From assembly GCF_000003605.2 (NCBI RefSeq), contig NW_003142306.1, positions 276,232-293,312 of the forward strand: a DNA stretch of 17,081 nt, read 5' to 3'. The first letter of the stretch is position 1. Each line of letters opens with the position of its first letter. The stretch is from Saccoglossus kowalevskii. Its lineage: Eukaryota > Hemichordata > Enteropneusta > Harrimaniidae. The position numbers were made by a program, and so were the translations under genes. Below, one piece after another: positions 8,030-17,081 of the stretch. Below the pieces are notes generated by a model. That model did no database searches, was not told the DNA's origin, and saw only the letters and a program-made list of their open reading frames with translations.

Positions 8030-11000
8030 TGTTAGGCTAGACATTAATGAACTCAAACGATCGCTTATCGTCAATGTGATTAACAATCGCGTAGGTTTCC
8101 ACGTGCGTCGTTTATATGGTCGTTTGATAATCTACAATTAAACTTCCCTACCAATCCCAGGTTATCTCATCAAGGAACATTCGAGTAAAAGCTGCCAGTG
8201 AGTGCGACACAGTACGCACAATCAGAAGTGATTCCATTGGCAAAGCGCTTTTTTTGCATTCAGGGATGAAATCAATATACTAGTACAAATATTTCTATAA
8301 AATCATGAGCTGATAAACGAAAATGAAAAAAAAAAGTTATCACGATAAATAACTTACTAGTATTTTGAATACACATTCGAAGCACTTGTGTATGCCAGTG
8401 AAAACGTGTATGTTAAATTAAGTTCAAACCCATTGCATGTTAGAGTAGATCACTTATTACCGGTTTTGTTTTCGACTATTTAATTTTTCATTAACTCTTA
8501 TTGCTCGTTGAAAACCTGACGTGACAATGTGTAAACTCTAATAGTCCAACATTATTACCAATTTTTCTATTGCGCCAGCATGCGTTAAACATACCATATC
8601 ACTTAGTTACATATCCGAATTCCCAGACTGGCATGGAATTTAATTAATTGTTATGCCTTCTTTGTTGTGCTCATTGTAGGCGTGCCATTCTTATGCCCAG
8701 CTAGCGTGATTTCATTGTTGTAATGGAGTCACCCTATGCAATCTGAACGCTATAATAAACAGGGGAGTATAGTTACACACCGCATAGTTACTAGTATACT
8801 GAATGTGTCATCAGGTATCAACAACGGATATCATAGTTCTTTGTTTTTAAGGACATGAACCAGGGTGGTATGCGCCCTCAGTTGGTTTATATCCCACTCA
8901 GGCGGTAGCACGAGCTTTCATAATTTGTTGCATACAGTTACCGGGATTTTTAACTGGTGTTTCTACAGTGAGTTCAGAATGAGGAATCTGCACAACAATA
9001 TTCTAAAGCCAAAAAGGATGCTAAAATAACACTGCGATAAAGACTTTCCGTTTTCGACATTGTGAAATTCTTTTGTTTTTATGTAGAAAACTACAGTACA
9101 GTATATTTACAAAGTAAAATCATATTTATGAAAGTTATTGTTCATACAGGAGTTGTTGAACCCACTACATAGTTTGTAATTTCATTCAACTCCTTTCAGT
9201 CACAATTCAAGACAAATAAAAGACAACAATATAGCAAATTATTTTTTTTCCTGTAATGCTCTTTTGAAATCGGTTAAAAAAATGATTTATGGGTGCATAG
9301 GGTATACATTTCGTTATGAACTATTCTTAATATAAAAATCTAAATTATCTTGTCAAAATCAGTTTTTTAAGGTTTTCTCTCCCAAAAAACGAATGAATTT
9401 GGGGTTAATTTATTTTGTTCGATCTAAATGACTTCTCTGTTGATGTTTTCCCATGATGCAATGTACATGACACCGTGACAACGTTCGTATTCGAGAAACA
9501 CAGAATTATTTACATAATATTCAAATCAGTAACATACACTGAAAGCATATCCGCCACAAAAAGACTGATACTAAGTGAAGTGCATAGCATATAAGATTCT
9601 TGCAATCTCACGGTCGTTACTGACTACTAACTTACCGCGAAATACCTAGACATCGTAACGAGATCGTTGCTAGAGAGCACATACCAATCTCTATGGCCAC
9701 GGTATTGCTTATAGATGTGATGCAGTCGCCATTAACCTCTACCCGGTCATAAAGACACGTTTTCCACTTTATAACCGTACACTTTCATGACTGTTTGTTT
9801 TCTTAACACTTCTGCCGAGTCTTGACGAAAGTAATGGCGCATTTCATGTGGCCCAGCATCACGCTTTTTGTCAATGTAAATTATTTTTTGTGTAGGGTGA
9901 AAAGTTTCAGTTTTATTCATATGCAAATTATAAAATGAAATTATTTCATTTACACCTCGGGAAATTGCGAAAATTTGTGGAAGTGACGAATTCGAACTAA
10001 CACTTCAAACGTGGGAAACACTGCAACTTTTCAATGGTGGATACGAGTTGACGAGGAGTACAAATTAACATATTCAAATAATGTGTCACCTTGAGTTCAA
10101 TCATAGACAGTTTTGAATTTACTTTAAACTGACAAATGCTACAAATCAGGTACAGACGGGCTACGGGACTTATTTTGGCAAATACCTTAAACTTTCAACA
10201 GTTATAAAGAATTTAATTATCGCGGGTTTACAGCATTAAATAATACAATTAGGGTCAGACGTTTGTGAACGCCACTGTTCGAAAGTTCGTTTTACAATGA
10301 CCTTCTAAGGCGAAATATGCATTTATATTTTTATATTATTGTGTACATCATCGCCAGGAAATGTGCTTAAAATATATTTATTATAAAAATGCAAATTATT
10401 ATACATGAAAAGCGTCATAATCAAAGTATTTACAAAAATATGTATTTGTTAATATTACATTATATTACAATCATAATCATCTGCTTAAATAATACATGTG
10501 GTATCTGTTAATAATATATATTATAATTACAAAATTATTCGCTTAAGTAATGTGGTTACATTGTAATCAACAGAGACGGATGGATAATTGTAGTTTATGA
10601 CATTATTGTCAACGTGAACTAACATTAGACAAACACAGTCCCCTTAATCCCTATGTTGTGTATGAATCCTAAAACAATACTGCGTCATTTTGCAACAACC
10701 CTTTACCTTTAATGGTTACTTCCCATTTACCATATTTATACTTGAGTAGATTTTCCAACCAAATTATGTCAGTCAGTCAAGTCAGTCAGCTGAATTTCAT
10801 CATAAATTTCAAAATAAAATGCCCAAATGTTAACGTAGATCCGCATACAATAGTCATTATATTGTTTCAAATGAAATGCACAGTCTCCTACTCGTCAACA
10901 CTATTTGTGCATTTCATCCTGTACTGTACTCAAGTAGATATAACCATTATATATGATCTTTGGATATGTTTTCATTTTTAAAGCTGGATGTCAAATGATT

Positions 11001-11065
11001 ACATAGACCTGTATATAAGTATAAATGTACTTTGCATAATATAGAACCTGTTATGTAAGTCTTGC
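8030..11065. other. Intergenic stretch between genes B and A
   Basis: About 3 kb without a supportable coding exon. Very AT-rich from 10310 to 10560. It should hold the 3'UTR of gene B at its right end. No tRNA-like, rRNA-like or transposase-like sequence seen. Confidence 0.5.
10708..10713 (-). terminator. Gene B: weak candidate poly(A) signal
   Basis: ATTAAA on the minus strand about 350 bases beyond the stop. Nothing nearer reads AATAAA. Weak on its own. Confidence 0.15.
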
Positions 11066-11110
11066 TTAGAAGATGTTATTCTGGGTTTCCTTCCTTTTCT
11101 TCTTTGATTT
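11066..11110 (-). CDS. Gene B: short terminal coding exon
   Basis: A T-rich tract and ACTTGTAG end at 11111, giving a good acceptor. Phase 0 entry matches the 11315 donor. It encodes KSKKKRKETQNNIF and stops at TAA, 11068-11066. The basic start continues the composition of the tail. If the donor is not used, reading through ends the protein after five other residues at a stop near 11300. The spliced version is preferred because phase, splice sites and composition all agree. Confidence 0.6.
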   Translation of the reverse strand, partial: KSKKKRKETQNNIF

Positions 11111-14100
11111 CTACAAGTATTAATTAAAAAAATAGTTTGGTATTAGCGTATATTACCTAATAATGCCATAACATTCTATTAAACAAATGGCGTGTCTACC
11201 ATTTTTAAGCGGACTGCAGATGTTACGTCTTTTAGTGTTATGTCATGATATATTCCGTTGTAAGGAATTAAACTCACAATTAAAGTGTTCAAGAAGGTCA
11301 TGTGATTGCTCTTACCTTGTGTTTGTGTCTAGGAGTTTCATCCTCGTCGACTTCTTCTGGGGTGACTCTCTGTTGATCACTGTTACTGTGGAGGGAAGGG
11401 CTTCTAGACCTAATTGTATGCTCTCTTGTTTTCTTTTTCTTTTTCTTCTTCTTCTTTACCTTATCCTCATCATGGCTAAAAGGGTCATTCTCTTTGTGTG
11501 TGTCTTGACCTACTCTGTGCTCCAATACAATATTCCCTTCTTGCTTGACACTTCTATCATGTGTTTGTGGATCCCCAGATTTTTCGGCAATGTTTGGATC
11601 TTCAACTACCACATGCTCGTTATCTCCACTTACGTTACTGGTAGCAACTGGCAACGTATTATGATGTCTGTCCGTCCTTTCTTTGCGATGTTTGTCTTTC
11701 TTCCTTTTGTGCTTCTTCCTGTCTTTTTCAATTGCGGATTCATCCACGTTTTTTCTATCTTTCACAATCTTCGGGTCAGTGTTTTCTACAGCAGAAGATT
11801 TAGGCTGGCTTTGCTTTGAATATATCCTTGCACTTTCATCACCACTTGATGAGGAACTACTGCTACTACTACTTGAACTACTGCTCTTACTTCTAGACCT
11901 ATCTTTTTGCTTTGAATGAGTATGCTTTGGCCGAGAATGTCGTTTATTTTCCTTGCTGCTATCTTTTTCTGTTAATTTCATCTTCTCTTTTTTCATAACC
12001 TGTGAGGATGGACTCTCTGTGCTTTTATCCTTATGTCTTCTCTTCGTCTTTTTTTCTTTACTCTTTGCTCTCTCGTCATTACTGATATCATCTACTTCTT
12101 GCTTATCAACCTTGTCCATTTGACCCTCATGTTCTGGACTTGACTGCTTCGATGAGTGTGAATGTATTATATATGTCCGCGGCTCGTTGCGATGTTTATG
12201 GCCGATTTTGTCATTCCCAGAAGCTTGTTCTAGTTTGGGCAGATGATCACTTGATATATCTGACAAGCTGTTTTCACTATCTTGGTGTCTAGCATATTTC
12301 TGCCGGTCACTACTTATGCTGCTTCTGTCAGTTAATCGTTGGTCATATCTATCTTGACTGTCACTATCAATTTCCTCGTCAATGTATCTTCTTTCTTTGT
12401 ATCCTTTATTTTCTCCGGTCTGTCTCATTACACTTCCTCTATTGTCATTGTCTTCATTCTCTGACTCACTTCTTCGTATGTCGTCATGGCTACGATCACC
12501 ATCATCACTTCGCGAATACTGCCTGCCATCATAACTGAGATCATCATCATATGGGAGGTGTTGGCTGCCATCATAACTGCGTTCAATGTCACTGCGTGAG
12601 TAATGACTGTTATTATAACTGCGTTCATCGTCACTTCGAGAGTGCTGACTACCGTCGTAACTGTGATAGTCGTCATGTCGTGAGTACCTGGCATTATCAT
12701 CAGCAGCAGGTTTGTCATCCGTTGATTTATCTACAATCTTATAAGGCACATCGTATGGGTGTCTTGGTGGTTTCTCACAACATTAGTCATCCTTTTACTT
12801 TTTGACGGGGTTACTACATTTTTAGAATGAAGCCTCCGTTTTCCAATACCATTTGATGGTAATGTTTCGTCATAGTATTCAGAGGGTGGGGGATAATACG
12901 TGTTTGTTAATGTAGTTTTCCCGGGTGTCTTTCTGTCCCTAGATGTGTCTACTTTGCCCTTCTTTTTTAAAGACCCGTCGAGATTGTTCAGTAAAACGTT
13001 ATCCTTTTTAGGGTGTGCCTTATTATCTTTCTTATCATCAGCATTTACCACTTCTACATTCTCTTCATCGGCTGCAACAGAAGTAATGAAACTAAAATAT
13101 TTAAATGTTATTAAATGTTTGTGTGTGTTTGATTGTATCTAACTAAATGAATGCCATACTGATTTGTTAATACCACACACACTCCAAAATTGAATTAGTG
13201 TTAATCGAAATTACAGGCATATATAATCATGAAACTCGAACTATGCAAATTGCAGTCGCCTCGTCGTAATGCCCCAAAATACAGCATCCTGTTTATGAAT
13301 GCACTCTTGACTAGTTGATCACCATCGACGTCGACGTAATCATAATCATGGTCAGAACGATCAACCCAGTTACGAACTTCCTCGGCGGGCACAAATATTT
13401 CCACCAGCAATATAGAACACCAGAGTAATTACAATTACAGGCACATATACGAACAAATGAACATGGAGCACTAAATTCGAATTACGAACTCAGCAAATGC
13501 GCAACGTCTGTGTATTTAATGTAACCATCATTACCACTAATTTAGAAAAGACATTGAGACGACTTGGACTTGAACAAAATTATTTAATTCATTACACGCT
13601 ATCATCTGATAATTTTAAAATGATAAAATATTTTACCTTCAATAGATTTGTTGGCATTTCGGACACACCATATAATAATAATGCATACAACAATAAAGAT
13701 AATTATCGCCACACCGAGCAGAACACAGAATGTAATCGCTAAAACTCGCCAGTCGGTCTCAGTTCCTATAGCAAAGTTTAAAACAATTATATCAATTATG
13801 ACACTATTTGAGTTGTTGAATTCCATTTCTGGCATTAGTTGTTCAAAACAGCTTTCATTTATTTCAAATTCACGTTATTGTTGCAAAAGTAATGTCATCG
13901 TAAAACGAGTTTTTGGCACATAATCAATGTGAACAAAATCCAAAAATTTATAAAGTCTGCACATTCAATATTATGTTAATTTAAGTCGAAAATATGTACC
14001 CATGAAAGTAAAAATTCGACATAATTATTAAAATGATTGGGGAAAAGGGGTGCGGTTGTAATTTAAACCAATCGTAAGTGCTTCCTGTTGAATGTTGTTG

Positions 14101-17081
14101 TCATAGTAACTATTACATTTGATAATTGGCATATACAAAAGATTTAATTTTTGCAGTTAATCAAGACTTCATACAATTATGTTGCGTATAAATAAATAAA
14201 CAGTTTGATAACTGAATCCATATCTCGTTCATATGATCAACTTTAGTGTAAACTGGGAAGATGGTGGTATGTGCTGTGGTATATACTTCTGTGTCGTTCG
14301 TTATGTGAGTCGAGGACAAATGTATATGGCGTGACTATACATGCAATGTTCGTGTGAATTACTAACAGTGAATTTCATTTACCTGTGACATTCAGTGGAC
14401 CAGTCACACATGTGAGTGGTTCGTCATATGTCACGTGATCTAATGTACAGGTATAGGTTGCGCCGTTATCATCGGAGGTCAACACTAAAGACACACCAAT
14501 TATAATTACATCTGGGTCATCGCTGTTGACGACGTAGCTTGACACTCGCTTGTGATCTCTCATCCAATGTAATTCACCTGGGGGTTGACCGTCACGTGAT
14601 AAGCACTCAAGAGTGATGTTACTACCAATCACCAGTTCGGTGTCCAGAGCAGTGCATGACGGGAAGCCATGTGACGGAGGTAACGCGTCTGAAACGACAG
14701 AGTCAGGGGTAGAGTTGCGTCTAACTCAAAGTATGGGGCACCTCGAAAAAATGTTCAAAGAATACAATAATGACTTAGGGATGGACCATAAAAAACTGGT
14801 GGGCGATGGCAGAATTGAAAAATATACACAGGAATATCCTGCAAGTATCAATAACAATAAATAATTCTTAAGGAATAAGTATTACACACAGAGTAAATAA
14901 AGCAAATTACAGCGAATTCATCATTGAAGTGAAGGAAACAAGTATTTTGCATTGTTGTTTTTTTTTTTGCCATCGCCCCAGAGATTCTAATAGTCCGCCC
15001 CTTACTTGAATAATAAAACTCACAATGCGGTGTGGTGAAGTGGATATCGATTTGTTCGTGATTTGTGTTGATTTGTACTTTTTTTATTTTATGACTTATT
15101 GACAACTGGTGGTACGTACCACAAAATCTTCAGGGCATCTGTACTTGTTCCAAATATCTCACATGTATGTTTGTTTGAAAATGTATGAATTAAAGCACGT
15201 GTTGGAGAATAAAATACAATAGTTTATTGATATACGCTTACCTCTGACACTGAGTGTAACAGATGTTGACGAGACGTCAGACAACTGACACGTGTATGAA
15301 CCACCATCAGACTTCAATATGGGGTAAAAGTTCAAGTAATATTCCCCTTTACTGTGATCACCGGATATGTATATCCTACATTCAATGAGATGAAATGATG
15401 TCATAATGCCTTATTTGGGCATGTTATTTTGGCTAAATAAGTATATACTGTACCGTGTGATATATTAATGCATTATTCTGGATGAAAGTAATATTGTATA
15501 GAATTTGACAGGGGGCAATATTTTATTACAACAATATGTAATATGTTCCTTGATTGGATAATCTGTCAGATATCATATTTCGTTGTCCAATCAGTGAATC
15601 GTTTAGAACTTGTTTAATGACTACTTCGTAAATGCTAAATAATCGTCTTATCTATAATTACCTGTCTTGGTATGCTCCTTCCACTGATTGGTCCAGACTG
15701 ATCAGCTGACCATCCTTACGCCATTGTAATTGGTCGTCTTCATCAGTATTGACCTTGGCACATTGTAGCTGTACGGGGTATCCTTCACGAGGACTACGAC
15801 TGATAGGAGTTTTGTAGAGGTGTGGAGTTTCCGCTGTAAATGAAGTGTACACATACAGTTTCTGAATGACAGGAACATTATATTTCGGCTACTGAAATAT
15901 GTAAAATAACTCAAACGTCATAATAATGTCTTCGAATGTAATAACGCACTGGTGTCATGCCATGATCCCACGATACAAAGTTTCTCATTGTATTTACCGA
16001 GAGCAGTTTATGCCTTAAATTTGACACACTTGTAAAACACTTACTATCAACATCCAAATAAACAGTAACGAATGGTGAGTTCTGGGTTGCCCTTGTAACT
16101 AATAACCTTGTACATGCATATTGTCCCTCATCGTCAGCGCTAATGTCATCTATCTTCAGGTTATATTCCCCGTCACCATGGTTACCTACTACATCGTATC
16201 TGTTGTTACCATTAGTTATGGTGGGCCCTACGCTAATTTCTTCCCCTTCTTTCGACCATACAGCCTGACCTGACGTTTGGGATATCTGACACTGTAGTGT
16301 AGTGGATTCATATGGTAAGACGCGTGTGGCTTGAGGCTGTACCCTGAAATATTCTGTAAATGTTAAATATTATTGTCGTTTTGCTTGTTTCACATACACA
16401 ATGAAGTAGGTTTACATACTGAATGACTGGCTCATGCTTTACTTCCTAAATGTAGTGTCAGGCGTTGTTAAGGGTCATGCGATATCACTGTCGTCTCAGT
16501 ATCCGAACATGTTAATACTGGTATGTGCAAATTGTCAGAAATTATAATGTATGTTTTCAAGTGTAAAAGTCTTCCAATCAAAATCGCACTGTTGCTAGTT
16601 AATACAGTGTCTGATCCCTTTGAATGTTCACCCGTGACCACAGGTATTAATATTAATCACTGCTCTGGAGAACAACTACGCTACCGCTGTTCCTTCGTGC
16701 ATACGAATTTGAGTACTTCGACTCACCACTAGCTTAAATCATACAGGATTTGTGTTTACTCTCAGACTGACAGGTGATTTACTGACGAATCGAAGTTAGC
16801 AGTGTGGCGAAACTTAATTTCATGGCGCATTAGACGTTAATTTCAACTGGTATATGTAGCATTCTTCTTGTTTTACAATAACAATTCAAGTTTTATATCA
16901 AGCGTGCCACAGACAAAAAAAATCATCTTAAACAACAAAGTCTTGTTGCCAGTATTGAACAAGAAAAATTGTATTCATCTGAACATCCAGATCTACGGAA
17001 AGTTACGAAATATGAACTGGTCTTTCCAATCACATCTGCCGTACCAATGTGTACACATACCTATTTCAATGGGACCAATTT
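11066..17081 (-). CDS. Gene B: Ig-superfamily receptor with very long Ser/Arg/Lys-rich tail (5' end outside window)
   Basis: Spliced model, minus strand: exons (>17081)-17061, 16353-16045, 15833-15662, 15375-15242, 14688-14383, 13765-13637, 13071-11316 and 11110-11066. All junctions are GT-AG; phases are 1,1,2,1,1,1,0. The visible product has the end of one Ig domain, a one-exon Ig domain, a split Ig domain, a C2-like domain with extra cysteines, a transmembrane helix and a tail of about 600 residues. The signal peptide and at least part of one more Ig domain lie beyond the right edge. The first complete Ig domain recalls the N-terminal domain of Kirrel/nephrin-type adhesion molecules, so a membrane recognition role is inferred. 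One base appears to be missing early in the tail exon, breaking the frame between 12785 and 12731. Confidence 0.8.
11316..13071 (-). CDS. Gene B: giant cytoplasmic tail exon, Ser/Arg/Lys/Asp-rich
   Basis: Acceptor CTGTTGCAG at 13072, donor AAG|GTAAGAG at 11315; phase 1 in, phase 0 out. It encodes about 585 residues, all charged or polar and predicted disordered. In order: acidic/basic start (ADEENVEVV), YYPPPSEYYDETLP, frame break (12785-12731), HPYDVPYKIVD (YxxP overlapping an ITIM-like VPYKIV), four 14-residue repeats rich in Ser, Tyr, Asp and Arg (12662-12492), Ser/Asp/Arg stretches, Lys/Glu-rich stretches, a run of 14 serines (11885-11844) after DRSRSK, KDRKKHKRKKDKHRKERTDR, a run of 9 lysines (11456-11430), and IRSRSPS. 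Serine-run codons are mixed, so the run is not a fresh slippage product. No catalytic domain. The composition resembles RS-domain splicing proteins. The 1756-base length fits phase only if one base is missing. Confidence 0.8.
12492..12662 (-). repeat. 42-bp in-frame tandem repeat, four units, in the gene B tail
   Basis: Units at 12662-12621, 12620-12579, 12578-12537 and 12536-12492 (the last is one codon longer). Each encodes a variant of SYDGSQHSRSDDER. The conserved core is SY-D/N-x-x-Q/H-H/Y. The exact 42-bp period keeps the frame open. Confidence 0.9.
13202..13500. repeat. Imperfect direct repeat in the gene B intron after the transmembrane exon
   Basis: Read on the minus strand, about 13500-13424 and 13251-13202 share GCA(A)TTTGC, then AGTTCG, and further on ATATGTGCCTGTAATT against ATATATGCCTGTAATT, with gaps between. 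Weak but ordered similarity. Confidence 0.35.
13637..13765 (-). CDS. Gene B: transmembrane exon
   Basis: Acceptor GCTATAG at 13766, donor G|GTAAAA at 13636; phase 1 at both ends. Juxtamembrane GTETDWR is followed by a helix of about 26 hydrophobic residues (starting VLAITFCVLLGVAIIIF) and by the stop-transfer side CVRNANKSIE. Orientation follows from the extracellular Ig domains: type I, tail inside. Position and phase match gene A exon 6, but here the frame is intact. Confidence 0.9.
13766..14382 (-). other. Gene B intron
   Basis: 617 bases, phase 1, between the C2-like domain and the transmembrane exon. No extra Ig exon of the gene A exon 5 type is visible here. Confidence 0.75.
14383..14688 (-). 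CDS. Gene B: C2-like Ig domain with extra cysteine pair
   Basis: Acceptor GTTTCAG at 14689, donor G|GTAAAT at 14382; phase 1 at both ends, 306 bases. The canonical cysteines lie in NITLEC and GATYTC, with tryptophan in ELHWMRD. The extra pair lies in GFPSC near the start and PLTCVTGPLNV at the end. N-glycosylation sequons: NIT and NVT. It is the counterpart of gene A exon 4. Here it is followed directly by the transmembrane exon. Confidence 0.9.
14689..15241 (-). other. Gene B intron
   Basis: 553 bases, phase 1. Nothing recognised apart from a T run near 14957-14968. Confidence 0.75.
15242..15375 (-). CDS. Gene B: second half of the split Ig domain
   Basis: Acceptor TGTAG at 15376, donor G|GTAAGC at 15241; phase 2 in, phase 1 out. 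It encodes IYISGDHSKGEYYLNF and SDGGSYTCQL, with the second cysteine of the domain. Same layout as gene A exon 3 (VSLTGDQSRGEYNLNI). Confidence 0.85.
15662..15833 (-). CDS. Gene B: first half of the split Ig domain
   Basis: Acceptor TTTACAG at 15834, donor AG|GTAATT at 15661; phase 1 in, phase 2 out. It contains the first cysteine (VQLQC) and the core tryptophan (LQWRKDGQLISL). The last two bases start an Arg codon finished by the next exon, as in gene A. Confidence 0.85.
16045..16353 (-). CDS. Gene B: complete V/I-type Ig domain in one exon
   Basis: Acceptor TTTACAG at 16354, donor A|GTAAGT at 16044; phase 1 at both ends, 309 bases. It begins YFRVQPQATRVLPYE and contains the first cysteine in TTLQC, the tryptophan in AVWSKEG, RYDVVGNHGDGEYNLKI, and the second cysteine in DDEGQYAC. 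Trp-x-K-[DE]-G, RYxVVG and G-[EQ]-YNL are features I associate with the first Ig domain of Kirrel/nephrin/SYG-2 proteins (from knowledge of the family; no search run). Confidence 0.9.
16354..17060 (-). other. Gene B intron
   Basis: 707 bases, phase 1, flanked by a GTATGT donor and a TTTACAG acceptor. No coding content seen on either strand. Confidence 0.6.
17061..17081 (-). CDS. Gene B: end of an Ig-domain exon, truncated by the window
   Basis: Twenty-one bases read IGPIEI plus one base, then donor G|GTATGT at 17060, phase 1. The peptide matches the ending of the C2-like domains (SIGPISI in gene A), so this is most likely the last strand of another C2-like domain. It splices in phase to 16353. 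Confidence 0.6.
   Translation of the reverse strand, partial: KLVPLK

Noticed and set aside
10712-10981. Plus-strand open stretch of 89 codons in the intergenic region
   Set aside because: AT-rich, with no domain, signal or splice context; a length expected by chance.
2735-11316. Splicing of the gene B tail (donor 11315) onto the gene A tail exon
   Set aside because: The natural gene A acceptor at 2741 is phase 1, the donor is phase 0. Only a weaker acceptor five bases further in would fit. A local phase-0 terminal exon at 11110 explains gene B better.
11187-11919. Long open stretches on the plus strand (up to 210 codons)
   Set aside because: They are antisense to the biased Ser/Arg/Lys tail of gene B. 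Ser and Lys codons read backwards give Leu/Phe-rich frames with few stops. No splice logic or domain.
11298-13071. Tail exon as an independent nuclear SR-protein gene
   Set aside because: The acceptor at 13072 takes phase 1 from the transmembrane exon and the first residues continue it smoothly. Gene A shows the same arrangement, so a receptor tail is more likely.
1-17081. tRNA, rRNA, CRISPR, transposase or viral genes
   Set aside because: I looked for T-loop-like boxes, spaced repeats and typical catalytic motifs on both strands and found none that hold up.

Overview
The window is animal nuclear DNA. It is AT-rich, and short exons on the minus strand are separated by introns of about 0.2-0.8 kb. 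The introns obey GT-AG and are nearly all phase 1. The exons encode immunoglobulin (Ig) domains, a membrane-spanning helix and long charged tails. The phylum cannot be fixed from the sequence. The style (lineage-expanded Ig receptors, nephrin/Kirrel/SYG-2-like domains) suits an invertebrate deuterostome or a lophotrochozoan. No bacterial-type genes, tRNA, rRNA or CRISPR were seen.

Two tandem genes lie on the minus strand in the same orientation. Gene B (11066-17081, cut off at the right edge) encodes, from the N-terminal side: the end of one Ig domain, a one-exon V/I-type Ig domain, an Ig domain split over two exons, a C2-like Ig domain with an extra cysteine pair, a transmembrane helix, and a cytoplasmic tail of about 600 residues. 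The tail is rich in Ser, Arg, Lys and Asp. Gene A (2169-6382, apparently complete) encodes a signal peptide, a split V/I-type Ig domain, a C2-like domain with the same extra cysteines, a third I-set-like domain, a transmembrane helix and a tail of about 190 residues rich in Arg-Ser. I rebuilt both by joining splice sites of matching phase. The shared phase-2 intron inside the split Ig domain marks them as paralogues.

Region by region: 1-2168 has no recognisable gene (3' flank of gene A, with E-box and CRE-like palindromes). 2169-6382 is gene A. 6395-7677 is probably a 5'UTR intron. 7678-8030 is the likely promoter and leader of gene A. 8030-11065 is intergenic with nothing convincing. 11066-17081 is gene B.

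The most notable points are: (1) single-pass Ig receptors whose cytoplasmic tails resemble the RS domains of splicing factors, with a strong polybasic block and SH2-type tyrosine motifs; (2) each gene carries one single-base reading-frame break as given, in the transmembrane exon of A and early in the tail of B, which are either assembly errors or real lesions; (3) the tail of gene B contains a fresh-looking 42-bp in-frame tandem repeat. By family analogy the products would be cell-surface adhesion or recognition receptors; this is inference.
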